DNA from: Firmicutes bacterium UBA1535 | Lineage (GTDB): Bacteria > Bacillota > Clostridia > Tissierellales > Sedimentibacteraceae | Direction of reading: 5' to 3' | Length of the DNA: 16,208 bases | Assembly: GCA_002323775.1 (NCBI GenBank) | Contig: DCPV01000270.1 | Coordinates: 5,960 to 22,167 of the forward strand | Shown here: positions 14,311-16,208 of the stretch, piece by piece | How the letters are laid out: each line of letters begins with the position of its first letter | Numbering within the stretch: position 1 is the stretch's first letter | Program-made: the position numbers and the translations under genes | Notes under the pieces: generated by a model | What the model was told of the DNA's origin: nothing | What the model saw: the letters and a program-made list of their open reading frames with translations, nothing else | The model's database searches: none

Positions 14311-14715
14311 ATGAAAAAAATAAGTATCTTATTAGTTTTAATTTTATTATTTGCATTGTCAGGATGTGTAAATAACAATGTATCACCTACTAGCATAAGT
14401 GCAAATGCTGTTGTAATTGATGCTATTTCTTCAGATAAGCTTGCTGCTATTGAAGAAGAAAAAATAGTTAAAGAGCTTACTGCTATGTACAATGCTTTAA
14501 GAATGAAAAAAGTAGATAAGAGTATAGATGAATCATCACTTATTAACGTGGTTTATTACAAGGATAAAAAAGAAATATCAGTTTTTTCTGTTGATAAAAA
14601 CGGTGTGCTGTATCTATATCGAGACAATAAGAATATATACAAGATTACGAACAAGAGTGTAAATTACAAGCGTATATCAGAGATATTCGAAGAATATAAA
14701 AATACAGATAAATAG
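14311..14715 (+). CDS. Small predicted lipoprotein of unknown function
   Basis: 134 residues. A textbook lipoprotein signal: KK, a leucine-rich core and the lipobox LSGC with lipidated Cys19. The mature part starts with an Asn/Ser-rich stretch, then a probable helix at about 40-65 rich in Lys and Glu, and a strand-rich end (VVYYKDKKEISVFSVDKN, then YLYRDNKNIYKI). No family recognised. The start at 14311 has GGGAGGAG at 14297-14304. It is a single gene between the mscL terminator and the promoter of the transporter gene; no terminator of its own is clear in 14716-14770. Confidence 0.78.
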   Translation: MKKISILLVLILLFALSGCVNNNVSPTSISANAVVIDAISSDKLAAIEEEKIVKELTAMYNALRMKKVDKSIDESSLINVVYYKDKKEISVFSVDKNGVLYLYRDNKNIYKITNKSVNYKRISEIFEEYKNTDK

Positions 14716-14772
14716 AAATATATCTAAAACATAAATTACCTATAAAAATTTTCGTAATATCAAAAATAAAGG

Positions 14773-14800
14773 TTGAATTTTTTACAAAATATGATATTAT
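14773..14800 (+). promoter_or_regulatory. Candidate promoter of the acetate transporter gene
   Basis: TTGAAT at 14773-14778, a 16-base spacer and TATTAT at 14795-14800. Flanking it, aaaattttcg (14745-14754) and cgaaaatttt (14814-14823) are exact inverted repeats. The right copy touches the ribosome site and might be an operator pair. Confidence 0.5.
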
Positions 14801-14840
14801 TTATGTTTGTGTGCGAAAATTTTGGAGGTAAAAAAACATC

Positions 14841-15455
14841 ATGCAAAATCAAACTAATCAAGTAAAAATGGTGACAAGTGATCCAACTGCTTTAGGACTT
14901 TTTGGACTAGCTATGGTTACACTTGTTGCATCATCACAAAAGCTTGGATTTACTGAATCAACATCATTGGTAATTCCGTGGGCTATGTTTTTAGGAGCAG
15001 GAGCTCAATTAATCGCATCTATCAACGATGCAAAACACAATAATATATTTGGAGCTACAGCATTTGGTGGCTACGCATTCTTTTGGTTTTCTATGGCAAT
15101 GTCATGGATGATTCAAAAGGGAGTATTTGGAGAAGCACTAATGTCATCAGCTGACACAAAACAGCTTGGAGTGGCATTTGTCGGATACTTAATATTTAGC
15201 GTTTATATGACAATAGGAGCTTTAGAAACAAACAAGGTATTATTTTCAATTTTTGTTCTAATTGACTTTTTATTTATAGGTCTTTCTTTAAGCTCATTTA
15301 ATGTTATGTATCATCAAACACATTTGTTAGCTGGTGTATCAGAATTAATAATAGCTTTATTATCATTCTACGGTTCAGCAGCAAATGTTTTGAACAACCA
15401 TTTTGGAAAAGTAGTGTTACCAATAGGTAAACCGTTTAGAATTTTTAAAAAATAA
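14841..15455 (+). CDS. Acetate uptake transporter, GPR1/FUN34/YaaH (SatP) family
   Basis: Six-helix membrane protein of the family that moves acetate, and in some members succinate, across the cytoplasmic membrane. 204 residues, normal length. The N-terminal signature appears as DPTALGLFGLAMVTL at about residues 14-28 (Asp where many members have Asn). Six hydrophobic segments follow, with polar N and H residues in the first loop (ASINDAKHNNIFGATAFGGY, about 59-78), the usual family spot. GGAGGT at 14824-14829 stands 11 bases before the ATG at 14841. The gene is alone, with its own promoter and a strong terminator. In an anaerobe it may take up or release acetate; direction and substrate are not shown by sequence. 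Confidence 0.9.
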   Translation: MQNQTNQVKMVTSDPTALGLFGLAMVTLVASSQKLGFTESTSLVIPWAMFLGAGAQLIASINDAKHNNIFGATAFGGYAFFWFSMAMSWMIQKGVFGEALMSSADTKQLGVAFVGYLIFSVYMTIGALETNKVLFSIFVLIDFLFIGLSLSSFNVMYHQTHLLAGVSELIIALLSFYGSAANVLNNHFGKVVLPIGKPFRIFKK

Positions 15456-15461
15456 GCAAGC

Positions 15462-15498
15462 AAAAAAGCAATTAATTTAGTAATTAGTTGCTTTTTTT
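15462..15498 (+). terminator. Rho-independent terminator of the acetate transporter gene
   Basis: A 16-bp stem (15462-15477 with 15482-15497, one G-U pair) around a four-base loop, ending in a T-run. Its A-rich left side could also serve transcription from the right. It starts six bases after the stop codon. Confidence 0.9.
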
Positions 15499-15575
15499 AT
15501 TGGCTCTTTGTCAGTAGCTGGGTCAGGATTAGTAAGATCCTTATACTTTATTAAATGCGTAAGACTAATTGTAAT

Positions 15576-15618
15576 AAAAAGGTGCAAGCTATTTATAGTG
15601 TAGCTTTTGCACCTTTTT
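15576..15618 (-). terminator. Terminator of the minus-strand repeat protein gene
   Basis: The stem pairs 15576-15587 with 15607-15618, and 15588-15591 with 15601-15604, leaving a two-base bulge. It has T-runs in both directions and lies 21 bases beyond the stop codon of the minus-strand gene, so it may work for both strands. The stretch 15499-15575 holds nothing else recognised. Confidence 0.8.
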
Positions 15619-15639
15619 TATCAGAACTTAGAATTTATA

Positions 15640-16208
15640 CTAGTGTTGAGCTTGGTAACAAGAATTTACTACAACGTCTGCTGTATTACCTGAAACAGTA
15701 AATTTTGCATATTGTAAGAAATTGTTAACTGTAATCATTTTAGATTCACCATGAGCTATTGCAATATCTACTCCTGTATCATCAACCCATGTGGATGTTC
15801 CATCTGGACTTAGCTTAACTCTTATAACTACATCTTGTGTTGCAAGAGTTCCAGTATTTTTAAAAAACCAGTTATAAGAAGACTCTTTAGAAATATCTAC
15901 AACTACTGAATCAATAGGTGTATTTGCAGCTATAGTTTCATTTTGCAATATAGTATGAGCAAGGTTAAACGCGTTTTGGCTTATAAACACTAAATCATTT
16001 TGAACTTTACCTATAACGTTACTACCTGTATCTAAACCAACAGTTGTACCGGAAGCTAAGTCAACAGTAGCGCCAGCAGCTAAATCAACAGTAGCGCCAG
16101 CAGCTAAATCAACAGTGGCACCAGCAGCTAAATCAACAGTAGTACCAGCAGCCAAACCAACAGTACCAATATTGTTAGCACCAGCAGCTAAGCCAACGGT
16201 AGCACCAG
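15640..16208 (-). CDS. Octapeptide-repeat protein with conserved C-terminal domain (tentatively DUF6385), N-terminus outside window
   Basis: The reading frame is open to the right edge, so the gene starts outside; a TTG at 16155 is only an internal codon. 188 residues are visible. The visible N-terminal 55 or so residues are tandem octapeptides of the type GATVDLAA, with variants such as GTTVDLAA, GATVGLAA and GTTVGLDT and one 12-residue unit carrying ANNIG. The last 120 residues form a domain ending in ITVNNFLQYAKFTVSGNTAD and CYQAQH. I recall similar ends from clostridial DUF6385 proteins, but this is unconfirmed. Alternating Gly, Thr/Val and Leu suggests a beta-rich rod, perhaps a surface or appendage protein; no signal peptide is visible because the start is missing. 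The terminator at 15576-15618 closes it. Confidence 0.82.
   Translation of the reverse strand, partial: GATVGLAAGANNIGTVGLAAGTTVDLAAGATVDLAAGATVDLAAGATVDLASGTTVGLDTGSNVIGKVQNDLVFISQNAFNLAHTILQNETIAANTPIDSVVVDISKESSYNWFFKNTGTLATQDVVIRVKLSPDGTSTWVDDTGVDIAIAHGESKMITVNNFLQYAKFTVSGNTADVVVNSCYQAQH
16038..16208 (-). repeat. 24-bp coding tandem repeat
   Basis: Units start at 16038, 16062, 16086, 16110, 16134, 16158 (36 bp, with a 12-bp insert) and 16194 (cut by the edge). The units at 16062-16085 and 16086-16109 are identical; the others differ at a few bases, mostly in codon third positions. Each unit encodes eight residues on the minus strand. Confidence 0.95.

Noticed and set aside
16038..16208. 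CRISPR array
   Set aside because: The 24-bp units abut without spacers and encode an in-frame octapeptide repeat.

Overview
The window is strongly AT-rich DNA that reads like the chromosome of an anaerobic low-GC Firmicute of the class Clostridia. The basis is codon use, strong AGGAGG-type ribosome binding sites, a reverse rubrerythrin (rubredoxin domain first), a desulfoferrodoxin-like protein and PerR. The species cannot be fixed from the sequence. All genes run on the + strand except the last one, which is cut by the right edge.

Region 1 (1-6040) is the distal part of a potassium-uptake kdp locus: kdpB (5' end outside the window), kdpC, then the sensor kinase kdpD and response regulator kdpE, closed by a long hairpin. 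kdpDE appears to have its own promoter overlapping a palindrome. The kdpD-kdpE junction holds three consecutive stem-loops and two candidate kdpE starts. The universal-stress domain of KdpD matches the SxS-x20-FTAxY signature described for cyclic di-AMP binding.

Region 2 (6060-9650) is an accessory-looking block: a membrane acyltransferase, a FosX-type fosfomycin hydrolase with all active-site residues, two flavodoxin-fold proteins (one with a CX2CX2CX7C iron-sulfur-type motif), and a DNA-binding protein whose C-terminal half is a complete desulfoferrodoxin (superoxide reductase) with every iron ligand present. The block lies between two imperfect direct copies of an intergenic module that carries a sigma-A promoter.

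Region 3 (9720-12870) holds a lipoprotein driven by the second copy of that promoter module, an acyl-ACP thioesterase, then reverse rubrerythrin followed by PerR. Dyads overlap the rubrerythrin promoter and a PerR-box-like site lies before perR. The peroxide regulator, rubrerythrin and the SOR-like regulator make oxidative stress the common theme of the middle of the window.

Region 4 (12960-15500) is a run of separately terminated single genes: a small lipoprotein, mscL preceded by a 24-codon leader ORF and interleaved complementary segments that could mask its translation start, a second small lipoprotein, and a SatP/YaaH-type acetate transporter. Region 5 (15576-16208, minus strand) is the 3' part of a gene for a surface-type protein with octapeptide tandem repeats and a conserved C-terminal domain, facing the transporter across two terminators.

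The strongest leads are the HTH-desulfoferrodoxin fusion with a possible internal start, the duplicated promoter module around the fosX block, the structured kdpD-kdpE junction, and the mscL leader. No RNA genes, insertion sequences, CRISPR arrays or prophage genes were recognised.
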